DNA of 50,388 nt from a virus, in the IMG/VR virus record IMGVR_UViG_3300007538_000034, positions 1 through 50,388 of that record, one strand, 5' to 3'. Below, in pieces: positions 6,897 to 15,551 of this stretch; the stretch's first letter is position 1, and every line of letters begins with the position of its first letter. Position numbers and translations under genes: made by a program. Under the pieces are notes generated by a model. The model searched no databases and was not told the origin of the DNA. It worked only from the letters and a program-made list of their open reading frames with translations.

Positions 6897-7357
6897 CTGC
6901 GTGGAGTCCATTCATCTACAAGGGGGTGAAGTGTGACGTGCGTCTCGTCTTTCGTAGTGATCACGCTACCGCCATCACTCAGTTTGCTGAGTTTATCGAT
7001 TATTGCGGACTGTATTTCAAAGAGTTGATCGTTCTTGAGTTGGAGTTGAATCTGCGCGTCTCTGAGTCGAGCAATCAGAGCGACGCGGTCGGCATTTGCT
7101 CTCGATAACTCTTCTCTGAGTTCTTCTACTTCGGAGGGGTCTCGTCCGGAAGCGATCGCTAACATAGATGAGATGGAGCCCGTGATGACACCGAGGATTC
7201 CGATGAGTACGTCTCGATTTTCCTCGACGATGCGGACATAAGTCAGAAAGAGCACGAGGAGAACAACGAGGATCATGAAGAACACAGAAAACCACCACCC
7301 GCGTTTCGCGCGTACTTCTTCGTTACTTGTTTCTTTTTTTTCGTTTGTTTTGTTCAT
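6893..7357 (-). CDS. Two-TM coiled-coil membrane protein paired with the cyclase
   Basis: 154 residues. A charged N terminus (1-19) is followed by TM1 (about 21-43, WWFSVFFMILVVLLVLFL), a short loop, TM2 (about 50-71, VLIGILGVITGSISSMLAIA), a coiled coil (about 76-125) and a polar tail. The start overlaps the cyclase stop (ATGA, 7354-7357), so the two are translationally coupled. It could be a membrane effector answering the cyclase product, as in Pycsar-like pairs, or a holin-like protein given the endolysin nearby. No nucleotide-binding motif is visible, so the effector idea is inference. Confidence 0.7.
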   Translation of the reverse strand: MNKTNEKKETSNEEVRAKRGWWFSVFFMILVVLLVLFLTYVRIVEENRDVLIGILGVITGSISSMLAIASGRDPSEVEELREELSRANADRVALIARLRDAQIQLQLKNDQLFEIQSAIIDKLSKLSDGGSVITTKDETHVTLHPLVDEWTPRS

Positions 7358-8193
7358 AGTTTACCAAATAGCAGATCCATGAGTGTGGAAAAGAAAGCGT
7401 TGATATGATCGAGCCACGTCCAAGGAGCATGATCGAAGCCCCAAAGCAACCGAGCATGAGGATTACTTAGAAACCGATACATCGGGATTCCGATATAGAA
7501 TACACTGATCCACGCGCACTTAGTTAAAAACCACCAAGTGATTTCTTTGATACGCATATGACGGAGATGACTTCGGACGCGCCGAGGCCCACCGAGTCGC
7601 TTGGTTTTCTCGGTAGATGGGGGAGGTTGAAGTGCCTCAATACTCGATCCTACCGCGTAGATTGTTTGGAGATCTGCGACCCCTTTGAACCGGTATAAGC
7701 CGACGCATACATATCTTGTTCCTTTGGGTGTGTCGGAGTTTGCACGATGCTTCACTGCTTCAAATGCTTGTGTTGTGAGCAGTACTTGACGCGGGAGGCA
7801 CATCGACATCGTTCTCGCAGTGATATTCTTTGCAATCCCCTCGAGTTCGTATCGTTTCGCACCGAGACCGACATCGAGTTCGTTCTGTTCGACTTCGATG
7901 ATGAGATCCCAATGAATCCCGATCCTCGCTTCGAGTTTTATTCTTGGGGGAATTGTTCTTTGGTAGTTGATTGCGAAGTTTACTGCATCGATAGGACGCT
8001 CAAACGAGAGCATAAAACCGTCGCTTCGGTCGATCTCGCGACCATTAAATCGGTGTAGTAAGTTTCTTGTGAGTCGGTCATGAAACTGAAACCACTCGGC
8101 AGACCGGCGCGCGCCGGCTACTTGTACGAATGCAGTACTACCAATCAGATCAAGCAACACGATTGCGAGTTTTCTTTCTCTCAGTGTGACCAT
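7354..8193 (-). CDS. Class III nucleotidyl cyclase with C-terminal membrane segment
   Basis: 279 residues; ATG at 8193 with AGGAG upstream. Class III cyclases make a cyclic nucleotide from an NTP. The metal-binding Asp residues are in LLDLIGST (Asp15) and RSDGFMLSF (Asp58), and the transition-state Asn and Arg fit NITAR (Asn123, Arg127). The usual Lys before the second Asp is absent (EIDRSDG). GREIDRSDGF, RPIDAV and YRFKGV resemble bacterial cyclases annotated near putative peptide-modification systems. After a Pro-rich linker the C terminus has a hydrophobic segment (about 218-243), so the protein is probably membrane-tethered. The product nucleotide cannot be predicted. It is unusual in a phage. 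Confidence 0.85.
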   Translation of the reverse strand: MVTLRERKLAIVLLDLIGSTAFVQVAGARRSAEWFQFHDRLTRNLLHRFNGREIDRSDGFMLSFERPIDAVNFAINYQRTIPPRIKLEARIGIHWDLIIEVEQNELDVGLGAKRYELEGIAKNITARTMSMCLPRQVLLTTQAFEAVKHRANSDTPKGTRYVCVGLYRFKGVADLQTIYAVGSSIEALQPPPSTEKTKRLGGPRRVRSHLRHMRIKEITWWFLTKCAWISVFYIGIPMYRFLSNPHARLLWGFDHAPWTWLDHINAFFSTLMDLLFGKL

Positions 8194-8248
8194 GTTAATT
8201 CACTCCTGTGATGTAGAGACACTATGATAACATGAGGCGCGTATATCG

Positions 8249-8257
8249 TGATACAAT
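8249..8257 (+). promoter_or_regulatory. Extended -10 promoter for the endolysin gene
   Basis: TGATACAAT (TG plus TACAAT) lies 34 bp before the endolysin ATG, in the 97-bp gap between the divergent cyclase and endolysin genes. There is no clear -35. It is one of a set of similar TGnTANAAT elements in this window. Confidence 0.5.
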
Positions 8258-8290
8258 GCACACACACACAAAGAAACGAGGAGGAACGGA

Positions 8291-8932
8291 ATGAGTAACA
8301 GAGTTGAGAGAGCTATTGAGCGCGCAGTAACAGAGCATGAGAGCGTCGTATTTGAGCCACCTCGCGCGTACTATGTGAACCGCGAGGGTGAGTTGCTAAA
8401 ACGAGTAAACGGTGCTTTCTATCTTGCAAGCAACACTCAGAACGAACCACACCAAGCATCAAATATCATCAAGTACATCGAGGACGGGCTTCAATGGTCA
8501 CTGTCACAACCGTACACGAACTCAGCCAACTTGAAACAAGGCGGTTTCTCATGGTGCGGAGCCTTCCAAGCATGGTGCGACATCGAACTCAAAGAAGAGA
8601 TCCGTAAAAAAGTAATGCCATCCACATACCGGTTATGGGAGTTCTGCAAGAAAACAGCCCGAGATATTCCGCTAGACGAGATTCAACGAGGTGATATTGT
8701 CGTAGTCGGTCGTCCCTCGGGGAAACGTTGGGGGGCGCACATCACGAGAGCTCTCGAAGTAACTGAGACTCATGTGCACACAATCGAAGGGAACGGTCAT
8801 GGATTGTTAGGCGATGGGAAGTGGGGGGAGGGAGTCGTGACCCGTAAGCGACCATTTAACGGGCATAACGCAGAGAAAGAGAGCGTGATTCTTCATGCTT
8901 ACAGATTCTTAGATTCTGATTACGAGGGATAA
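8291..8932 (+). CDS. CHAP-domain endolysin (peptidoglycan amidase/endopeptidase)
   Basis: 213 residues. Cuts peptidoglycan, normally to release progeny. GGFSWCGAFQAWC carries the candidate nucleophile Cys89, QRGDIVVV precedes WGAHITRAL with His150, and HTIEGNGHG supplies Asn168 or Glu166; this is the CHAP (NlpC/P60-like) order. The domain fills most of the protein and there is no signal peptide or separate wall-binding domain, so a holin would be needed for export. It is alone between the cyclase pair and the portal gene. A start-site GAGGAGG precedes the ATG at 8291. It could instead be a virion-associated lysin. Confidence 0.75.
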   Translation: MSNRVERAIERAVTEHESVVFEPPRAYYVNREGELLKRVNGAFYLASNTQNEPHQASNIIKYIEDGLQWSLSQPYTNSANLKQGGFSWCGAFQAWCDIELKEEIRKKVMPSTYRLWEFCKKTARDIPLDEIQRGDIVVVGRPSGKRWGAHITRALEVTETHVHTIEGNGHGLLGDGKWGEGVVTRKRPFNGHNAEKESVILHAYRFLDSDYEG

Positions 8933-8937
8933 GAACA

Positions 8938-10530
8938 ATGATCACACATAATCCGGCTCCTTCATTTGCGGAGATGCTGAGAGACTTAGCGTCTGCGAGT
9001 GAGGACATCATCAACAAAGCGATGCGATCTGATAAGTTGGGCGCGTCGTCACCGGTACCACAAGCGCATGATCTCAATCCGTGGGATTCGGCTTCGGCAT
9101 ATTCGGCGGAGTATCGTGGATCAGAGCACGAGGGGACACTCGGCCTTGATTATGACATTTTGTTACAAATGTCACGAGTTCCGGTGATAAGCGCAATCTT
9201 ACAAACTCGGATCAATCAGGTCGCTGAGTTCTGTACACCTCAGCATGATAAATACAGTGCCGGATTTGTGATCAGCCCACGGGATAGAGATGCAGAGATT
9301 GACGATGCTTTGAGATCTCGCATCAACGAGTTAACGAGATGGCTTGAGACTTGTGGAGATGGTTACAAGTACGGCGGGGCTGAGTCCTTTGAGGCATTTA
9401 TCCGCATGATACTACGCGACTCTCTCACTTATGATCAATGTGCTTTTGAGATCCTCAAGAATCGAAAAGGCGAGGTATCGGGATTTGTTCCGGTAGACGC
9501 TTCAACGATTCGCAGAGCTACGATCGACAGTGAGGAAAAGAAACAAGGTCGTCGAGATTGGGAAGATTCGGCATTTGTGCAAGTGATCAACGGTAAAACA
9601 GTCGCCGAGTGGGACGCGGACGCGCTAGCTTTCGGAGTGAGGCGACCGCGTACATGGATCTATTCTCGCGGATATGGTTATCCGGAACTTGAGGAACTTG
9701 TGAGGACTGTGACGTACTTAGTGAATGCGGAAACGTATAACGCTAGTAATTTCGTTAACGGGATTCATGTAAACTCGATTCTTGCAGTTAAAAGTAAGAT
9801 GAGTCCGCAAGTTTTCCGAGCGTTTCGTCGTGACTTCTATGCGATGTTGAGTGGAGCACACCAAGCAAAGCGGACTCCGATTTTACAACTTGATCCCGAA
9901 GCAAACGAGGAGGTTTCAAGCGTGAATCTCGGACAAAGTGCCGAAGAAATGGGGTATTCTACTTGGATGGGGTACTTAACTAAACTAGCGTGCGCTATAT
10001 ACCAAATTGATCCGGCGGAGCTTGGTTTTGTGTTTGGTAGTGAGGGGGTTACGAGTTCTCTGAGCCAAGGAGGGCCGGAGCAACGTATACTCGCGAGTAA
10101 AGACCGAGGGTTTAGGCCACTACTCAGGCAAGTGCAGGGATGGATCAACCGGTGGATCATTCACCCGATCGACCCCGAACTTTCGTTTCGTTTTGTTGGT
10201 TTGGACGTGACGAGCGCGGAAGCAGAGCAGAAACGGCGCATCGACGCGGTGAGTCATTATCAGACTATCAACGAGGTACGTGCCGAGATAGGACTTGAAC
10301 CGCTTGAGAAGGGTGGCGACATTGTCCTCAATCAAACGTACATCACGGGATTGATGGGGGCGGATGGTGCTGAGGGAGATGTTGACGGAGATGGTGAGTA
10401 TTACGATGACTCAGGAGAGCCCGAGGAGGAAGGGGCAGGGATCGACGATGAGAGCGGAGTTGATGACGACGAGGGGGCAGACATTGAGAAATCAATCAAT
10501 CCTCGAGTGATTGTGAGCGTAGAGTTATGA
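8938..10530 (+). CDS. Portal protein
   Basis: 530 residues. Portals form the dodecameric ring through which DNA enters and leaves the head. Typical features are ILQTRINQVAEF near residue 90, the long central domain with FEAFIRMILRDSLTYDQCAFEILKNRKGEVSGFVPVDASTIR, TYLVNAETYNASNFVNG, and the late LTKLACAIYQIDPAELGF with GFRPLLRQVQGWINRW. The C-terminal tail (about 470-520) is very acidic. It is the first gene of the head module and overlaps the next by ATGA. Confidence 0.9.
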   Translation: MITHNPAPSFAEMLRDLASASEDIINKAMRSDKLGASSPVPQAHDLNPWDSASAYSAEYRGSEHEGTLGLDYDILLQMSRVPVISAILQTRINQVAEFCTPQHDKYSAGFVISPRDRDAEIDDALRSRINELTRWLETCGDGYKYGGAESFEAFIRMILRDSLTYDQCAFEILKNRKGEVSGFVPVDASTIRRATIDSEEKKQGRRDWEDSAFVQVINGKTVAEWDADALAFGVRRPRTWIYSRGYGYPELEELVRTVTYLVNAETYNASNFVNGIHVNSILAVKSKMSPQVFRAFRRDFYAMLSGAHQAKRTPILQLDPEANEEVSSVNLGQSAEEMGYSTWMGYLTKLACAIYQIDPAELGFVFGSEGVTSSLSQGGPEQRILASKDRGFRPLLRQVQGWINRWIIHPIDPELSFRFVGLDVTSAEAEQKRRIDAVSHYQTINEVRAEIGLEPLEKGGDIVLNQTYITGLMGADGAEGDVDGDGEYYDDSGEPEEEGAGIDDESGVDDDEGADIEKSINPRVIVSVEL

Positions 10531-10919
10531 GTTACACTGACATTATTAAAAGCTACCCTGCTAAATATGCACATATTGATTTCCGTCCTCCGCAGGGAGC
10601 ACGCGACGAGGCGAAACGAGGGCTTGAGTTACGTCGTGAGCACAGTCGAGGGGGACTCGATACGAGGCAAGCCGGTCGCTTAGGTATTGGGAGCGGAGTT
10701 CAACGAGCTTCGGATCTCGTTGAAGGTGCCCGATTGTCCCCTCAGACTGTTCGACGTATGGCAAACTTCTTCAATCGGCATCGTGTTTATAAAGAGCGTG
10801 GTTATCACAATGACCGAACCTCAGCATCTTATATCTCTTGGTTGTTGTGGGGAGGAGATGCGGGGGATCGGTGGTCTCAGAAACTTGTAGATCAGATGAA
10901 CCGAGCAGATAAACAATGA
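10527..10919 (+). CDS. Conserved phage protein with a WLLWGGD motif
   Basis: 130 residues. The C-terminal half, SPQTVRRMANFFNRHRVYKERG...SASYISWLLWGGDAGDRWSQ, matches a motif I recall in many phage proteins next to portal and head genes, sometimes fused to other structural proteins. Function is not established. The N terminus (IIKSYPAKYAHIDFRPPQGARDEAKRGLELR) looks like a separate helical segment. ATGA overlaps on both sides place it in the portal operon. Confidence 0.65.
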   Translation: MSYTDIIKSYPAKYAHIDFRPPQGARDEAKRGLELRREHSRGGLDTRQAGRLGIGSGVQRASDLVEGARLSPQTVRRMANFFNRHRVYKERGYHNDRTSASYISWLLWGGDAGDRWSQKLVDQMNRADKQ

Positions 10920-11578
10920 AGCTGAAACTAGAAGCTACAGCCCAAGAACTCTTGGAGCATACCGTCGAATCATTGACGCATCGGATCGAGCGCGTCGCCT
11001 CGGATATTGCACGCGGTGCGCTCGATGATGGACTACGCAAAGCAGAACGTGCAGACACTCCGGCAGAGCCCCACGAACGCATCAAAGGCAGTGAGCGCAA
11101 CCCCTCCGGTTCTGCTCGTAGTGTTTCGAGTGGTGCAGGTATACAACTAAGTGACGCTGTTATATCTGCACTAAAAGAGGATGTGAGGGAACACAACGAG
11201 AACGCATCGCAGGAGTGGCAACGAGTCACACTCGCACAATTAAAAGCGGTATGGCGACGCGGTGCGGGTGCGTTCTCTGTGAGTCACAGACCATCACAAA
11301 ATAGACAGAGTTGGGCATTTGCCCGCGTGAAATCGTTCCGCGATATTGTGATGGGAGGGGGAAATCCGAAATATGTGCAAGATGATGATTTACTTGACGC
11401 AAAGCATCCAAGACGACGCACAGAAAAGGCGCAGTGTGGTACAATCATGCACAAGAGTATCAGCAGAGGAGGCGAGGTTGATCTTGTCGTCGAACTTGCC
11501 GAGCGTATGCGTGACAGGTATCTCGAGAGACTCGAAGAACTAAGTATTGAACTAGCAAAGATCACAAAGGATCAGTGA
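10916..11578 (+). CDS. Conserved phage head-module protein
   Basis: 220 residues. After a helical, charged N-terminal half, the segment LAQLKAVWRRGAGAFSVSHRPSQNRQSWAFARVKSFRDIVMGG...NPKYVQDDDLL matches a conserved domain seen in phage and prophage proteins near head genes. Its function is not established. The C terminus (about 185-220) is a helix rich in Glu and Arg. It ends in a TGATG overlap with a possible 27-codon gene. Confidence 0.65.
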   Translation: MKLKLEATAQELLEHTVESLTHRIERVASDIARGALDDGLRKAERADTPAEPHERIKGSERNPSGSARSVSSGAGIQLSDAVISALKEDVREHNENASQEWQRVTLAQLKAVWRRGAGAFSVSHRPSQNRQSWAFARVKSFRDIVMGGGNPKYVQDDDLLDAKHPRRRTEKAQCGTIMHKSISRGGEVDLVVELAERMRDRYLERLEELSIELAKITKDQ

Positions 11579-11661
11579 TGGACGATCCATCGATAGCAAG
11601 AATCATGATCATTGTGATCATGATCACTGCCTACACAATAGCAACAGAGCCCCGACGCTAA
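11578..11661 (+). CDS. Possible 27-residue membrane peptide
   Basis: An ATG at 11578 overlaps the previous stop (TGATG) and opens 27 codons: MDDPSIARIMIIVIMITAYTI followed by ATEPRR. The middle is one hydrophobic span long enough for a single TM helix. It ends 14 bp before the next start and would be translated by coupling. GATCATGATCAC-type dyads overlap it, so a purely structural role of this DNA is possible too. Confidence 0.35.
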   Translation: MDDPSIARIMIIVIMITAYTIATEPRR

Positions 11662-11675
11662 CAGAGGTGCGCACT

Positions 11676-12143
11676 ATGTTTCATTTTTCTCAATGGGTCG
11701 ATTTACTGCTGAAAGCGCAGGGACACCGGTATCTCAAGCGTATTCCTTACATGAGCGGAGGAAAACGACGCTATCGTTACATCTATAAAGTAACGCACAC
11801 TCACCGAGGAAAACAGGCATTTGACGAGGCGCACCTCGTTGATGGCACTGCTTTCTCGTTATCATCCCAACGAGGTAATGAGTTTCATGGACATATCAAG
11901 AGCGTAAATGGTGATCGAGTCACTTATGTAATCGATGATGGGCCGGACAAAGGTAAAGAGGTAACAGAGAGCAAGCGGGACTTGTTAGCGAAACTCAATG
12001 AAACGCACGGTATCACAGAGCAAGTGAACAAAGAACGCGAGAAACTAAAACAACAGATCGAACTCGCAAAACAAAAGGGATCGGAGAAACAAGTAAAACG
12101 TCTCGAGGAGCGTCTCTCGCGATTAAGCGGATCAAAGAAACAG
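11676..12143 (+). repeat. 468-bp direct repeat, copy 1 (N-terminal tag)
   Basis: Matches 15552-16019 in frame with no insertions or deletions and only scattered base changes, many of them silent. It encodes the shared 156-residue N terminus. Similarity stops abruptly after AAGAAACAG at 12143. Confidence 0.9.
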
Positions 12144-14507
12144 CCGGAGCCACAACCCGAACAAGATGATCCAAGATCAGACGATCCCATCGTGACAGCA
12201 GAGTTTGACATCAACGCAATACAAGACGCGATCGACAATGGTCACGATCTTACTCCGGTGATTGTTTTACAGAAACAATTTATCGAGAAACGCGATGCAG
12301 GATTGTTGACTCCGGCATTACTACAAGAGTCACTTAGAATCTACGAGACGATGATCGAGCCCATTGTCCTCGAGCGCGTTAAAAAGAAGAAGAAGGATCT
12401 CTTGTTGCAGTACATTGCTTCAAATATCAGTATGTGGACGGCATCCCGAATGAAGTCGGAGAAAAAACAAGAGGTTGTTGATACTGTGATGGACTCGTTT
12501 TTGCGTAACGTGACTAATACCCCACTTCTCCAAGAGCGTCGGAATATTGTCACTTATAGTCTCTACGAAATCAAGAATCGAGAAACATATGCCCAACGAG
12601 TCAAACGTTTAGTCGGAGAGTATACAGAAGAGGACGCGATTGAGGACAAGAAGAGACTAGCCGATCAGATTGAAACAGCGAAACAACAACAGGCAGAAAA
12701 AGAGCGTCTGCTTTCTAATCCCCAAACGGCTCAAGATTACATCGAACTCAAGAGATTGAGGCGCAATAAGGGCGAAGATCTGACGGACGAACAACACGCA
12801 AAACATAATGACCTCGTAGCGAGAAGAAACAGAGATCGACGCGAGGCCGAAAAAACAAAACAAGCACCTCCGAAGAAAATAACAGGTGGCTTTGAGTCGT
12901 TTGATACAAAGCACTCTAAGACGGGAGCGGATCTGTTCGCAGTGCGTCCCGCTGAGCGTGTTGATCGGGAGGAGTATATGCGTTTAAAAGCAGAGGCTAA
13001 GAAACTCGGTGGTTATTACTCGAGTTATAGCACTGTGCGCGGTTTCGTGTTTCCTTCCACAGAGGCACGAGAGCAGTTTATCCAAGCGAATCAGCAACCG
13101 GAAACAACAGACACACAAGAGCCGGTAGATACACAGAGAGCCAAGCGCGACGCGCTTCGGGAACGATTAGAGAGTTATCGAGATAGCGCAAACGAGGCAC
13201 TCAGCGCAGACCGCCTAACAAACACAGCGCGACGCGCTAGGTTTGCAAGATCTGCCACTGAGGACGCATATAGACAGATTGAGCGGGTGAACAGGGGGCA
13301 ACGCATACTCAATGCAATAGACGAAGGGAGAGCGTACCACTTGCAGAATATAAGCAACGCGATCGATCTTGACTCGTTGCAAAGTATCGTAGACCGCGCC
13401 AAATCTATGTCTATAAATGGCAAAGGGTTGAGTTGGGACGAGTACCAAAAACAACGCGACAAGCTAAAAAGCGCACCGATTCCCCAACAAATCATTGAGT
13501 CTCAAGAACTATATCCCGATAAATTGAAGCTATGGCCCTCAGACATCAAGACACTAAGAAAATATTTAACTCGTAGCGATGGAACTGCTCGAAGTGGTGC
13601 GAGTATGGCCTTACGAGAATTGAATGCTATGCTTTCGGAGCCAAAAGAAAAATTACATAGTGTTCCGATTGATACTTTATTACGAGTACTCGCACACGTC
13701 CCTCCGGAGACCGATAAATCGTATGGTGTACTAAGTCAGGTGATGGATCTGAAGCGAGATCATGATCGACTGAAACGATTGGGCATTGAGAACGAACTCG
13801 AGTTAAAGGCTACGATCCGAGAGTACGAAGATATTGCATATCAACGATCAGCAGAGGATAAAAAAGCAGACAAAGAGGCTGAGGAGGCGAAGGCCGAGCG
13901 CGATCGTTTGATTCGTCGCGGTGAGTTTGCTCGAATGAATATCCCGTCATACTTCCCTACCCCTGCAAATGTGATTGATCGTATGATTGAGATTGCAGGA
14001 ATCGGGGAGGGGGAGACAGTACTCGAACCAAGTGCAGGGGCGGGGCACATTCTCGAAAAACTCGCAGATACAAAGGCGAGTGTGAAAGCAATCGAGGCAA
14101 ACGCAGGATTAAGAAACTATCTCGAGGATCAAGGGCATGATGTCGTTGGAAACGATGCACTTCAACACTCGGACACTTATGATCATGTTATCATGAATCC
14201 ACCATTCGAGAAACAAGCAGACATAGACCACGTTACACACGCATTTGAAAATAACTTGGTGAATGGTGGTCGTCTTGTTGCTGTTATGTCTGCGAGTGCA
14301 ATGACACGAGACAACAAGAAATCGCGGGATTTCCAAGACCTCGTAAACAAGTATGGACACTATGAGAAGTTACCGGAAGGCACTTTCAAGGATTCCGATC
14401 GACAGACCGGAGTAAGTACAATCTTAGTGACCCTCGATCTTCCGATTCACGGTCTAAGCAAGAGTTTCTCGTTTTCCTCGATTGTGGAGCAACTGCTTTT
14501 AAAGTGA
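11676..14507 (+). CDS. Large polyvalent-type protein: shared N-terminal tag plus C-terminal N6-adenine DNA methyltransferase
   Basis: 943 residues; ATG at 11676 with AGAGGT 7 nt before it. Residues 1-156 (FHFSQWVDLLLKAQGHRYLKRIPYMSGGKRRYRYIYK...) are nearly identical to the start of the protein at 15552. A long helical region follows, including KAEAKKLGGYYSSYSTVRGFVF (about 430-465), a segment type I recall from phage polyvalent proteins. The C-terminal 200 residues form a SAM methyltransferase: VLEPSAGAGH at 782-791 and NPPF at 841-844, the gamma-class order of N6-adenine enzymes. Lying between portal and protease genes, it is probably packaged in the head and injected to modify DNA early, as P1 DarB is thought to do. 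The packaging role is inference. Confidence 0.75.
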   Translation: MFHFSQWVDLLLKAQGHRYLKRIPYMSGGKRRYRYIYKVTHTHRGKQAFDEAHLVDGTAFSLSSQRGNEFHGHIKSVNGDRVTYVIDDGPDKGKEVTESKRDLLAKLNETHGITEQVNKEREKLKQQIELAKQKGSEKQVKRLEERLSRLSGSKKQPEPQPEQDDPRSDDPIVTAEFDINAIQDAIDNGHDLTPVIVLQKQFIEKRDAGLLTPALLQESLRIYETMIEPIVLERVKKKKKDLLLQYIASNISMWTASRMKSEKKQEVVDTVMDSFLRNVTNTPLLQERRNIVTYSLYEIKNRETYAQRVKRLVGEYTEEDAIEDKKRLADQIETAKQQQAEKERLLSNPQTAQDYIELKRLRRNKGEDLTDEQHAKHNDLVARRNRDRREAEKTKQAPPKKITGGFESFDTKHSKTGADLFAVRPAERVDREEYMRLKAEAKKLGGYYSSYSTVRGFVFPSTEAREQFIQANQQPETTDTQEPVDTQRAKRDALRERLESYRDSANEALSADRLTNTARRARFARSATEDAYRQIERVNRGQRILNAIDEGRAYHLQNISNAIDLDSLQSIVDRAKSMSINGKGLSWDEYQKQRDKLKSAPIPQQIIESQELYPDKLKLWPSDIKTLRKYLTRSDGTARSGASMALRELNAMLSEPKEKLHSVPIDTLLRVLAHVPPETDKSYGVLSQVMDLKRDHDRLKRLGIENELELKATIREYEDIAYQRSAEDKKADKEAEEAKAERDRLIRRGEFARMNIPSYFPTPANVIDRMIEIAGIGEGETVLEPSAGAGHILEKLADTKASVKAIEANAGLRNYLEDQGHDVVGNDALQHSDTYDHVIMNPPFEKQADIDHVTHAFENNLVNGGRLVAVMSASAMTRDNKKSRDFQDLVNKYGHYEKLPEGTFKDSDRQTGVSTILVTLDLPIHGLSKSFSFSSIVEQLLLK

Positions 14508-14514
14508 GCACAGA

Positions 14515-15525
14515 ATGACACTCGACGAACTATCCTCAGAGACTGCGCGTCTCACTGCATTGTATCACGATGCTTACATGATCGATCTTTTTGGTGTGAT
14601 GGGGTCGGGGCTACCTGACGAGAGAATCGAGGAACTCCGAGAGGCCGGATTGATCGACGAGAGCGAGAGTCTCACGATTGAGGGGATCCGTCCTGTCGAG
14701 TTTCTGCTTGGTGCGGGTCATGTGTTTGGAGATCAACCGGAACGACTTGCGGAGTTGCGAGAGTACGATATTACTGAGTTTACTCCTCTCGTAGTCGCAA
14801 AGCTCGACGATCTACGCTCCATGTCTCGCACAGAGGCGGAGGCGCGAAGATATGAACCAATGAGAGCACCGGCTCCACAAGGTGAGGGGGGACGATCACC
14901 GGCTCCCCCACCCGATTGGATGAGTCCCGCGGAGCGCGGTGCGTATCAGCGTTTATCACTCCGCGCCGGTGAGTATATTCGAGGACTTGGCAACGCGCTA
15001 TCTGCGGAACTTGAGAACGTTATTGCAGAAGGTTGGGCCGGTGAAGAGATCACAGAGGAAATACTACCGGAACAACGTCAACAGATGCTCACGATGATAA
15101 GAGAAGAAGCATCGAGAGAACTCGCAACGGGGAGAGACGCGCGACGACTCGCGGGTACTCTTGCAGATAGATCGCAGTATTACGCGCATAATTGGCTCAG
15201 GATAGCTCAAACAGAACTCCAAGGGGCACATAACGAGGGGCGGATCATTGCAAGCGTCGAGGCATACGGCGACGGAGCAAGAGTCGCGAGGATTCCCGAA
15301 TCCGGTGCTTGTGATCAATGTATCTCATTACTCACTGATGAAGCAGGGAACCCAAGAGTTTGGAGAGTCGACGAATTACAAAACAACGGTGTTAACGTAG
15401 GACGGAGACGCGAAGAGTGGGTGGCTACGATCTTCCCGATTCATCCCAACTGTCGATGTGATACGATCTCCGTTCCCGAAGGTTTTAGTGTTACTTCTGA
15501 CGGTCGTCTCCGTCGCGTGATATAA
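14515..15525 (+). CDS. MuF-type head morphogenesis protein (SPP1 gp7-like)
   Basis: 336 residues. MuF proteins are minor head proteins near the portal needed for head assembly or early infection. The C-terminal third carries the family pattern: RIAQTELQGAHNEGRIIAS, then SGACDQCISLL (about 262-272), then VNVGRRREEWVATIFPIHPNCRCD (about 295-317), with Cys and His residues likely to bind metal. The N-terminal part is helical with a Pro-rich linker at about 115-140. It lies between the two proteins sharing the N-terminal tag, so all three may enter the head together. Confidence 0.85.
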   Translation: MTLDELSSETARLTALYHDAYMIDLFGVMGSGLPDERIEELREAGLIDESESLTIEGIRPVEFLLGAGHVFGDQPERLAELREYDITEFTPLVVAKLDDLRSMSRTEAEARRYEPMRAPAPQGEGGRSPAPPPDWMSPAERGAYQRLSLRAGEYIRGLGNALSAELENVIAEGWAGEEITEEILPEQRQQMLTMIREEASRELATGRDARRLAGTLADRSQYYAHNWLRIAQTELQGAHNEGRIIASVEAYGDGARVARIPESGACDQCISLLTDEAGNPRVWRVDELQNNGVNVGRRREEWVATIFPIHPNCRCDTISVPEGFSVTSDGRLRRVI

Positions 15526-15526
15526 T
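15518..15526 (+). promoter_or_regulatory. Extended -10 promoter TGATATAAT
   Basis: TGATATAAT overlaps the last codons of the MuF gene, 26 bp before the ATG at 15552. A weak -35 candidate (CTGACG) lies 18 bp upstream. It is a perfect TG-n-TATAAT. Confidence 0.6.
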
Positions 15527-15551
15527 CAAGGCACAATGAAGGGAGTCTACA

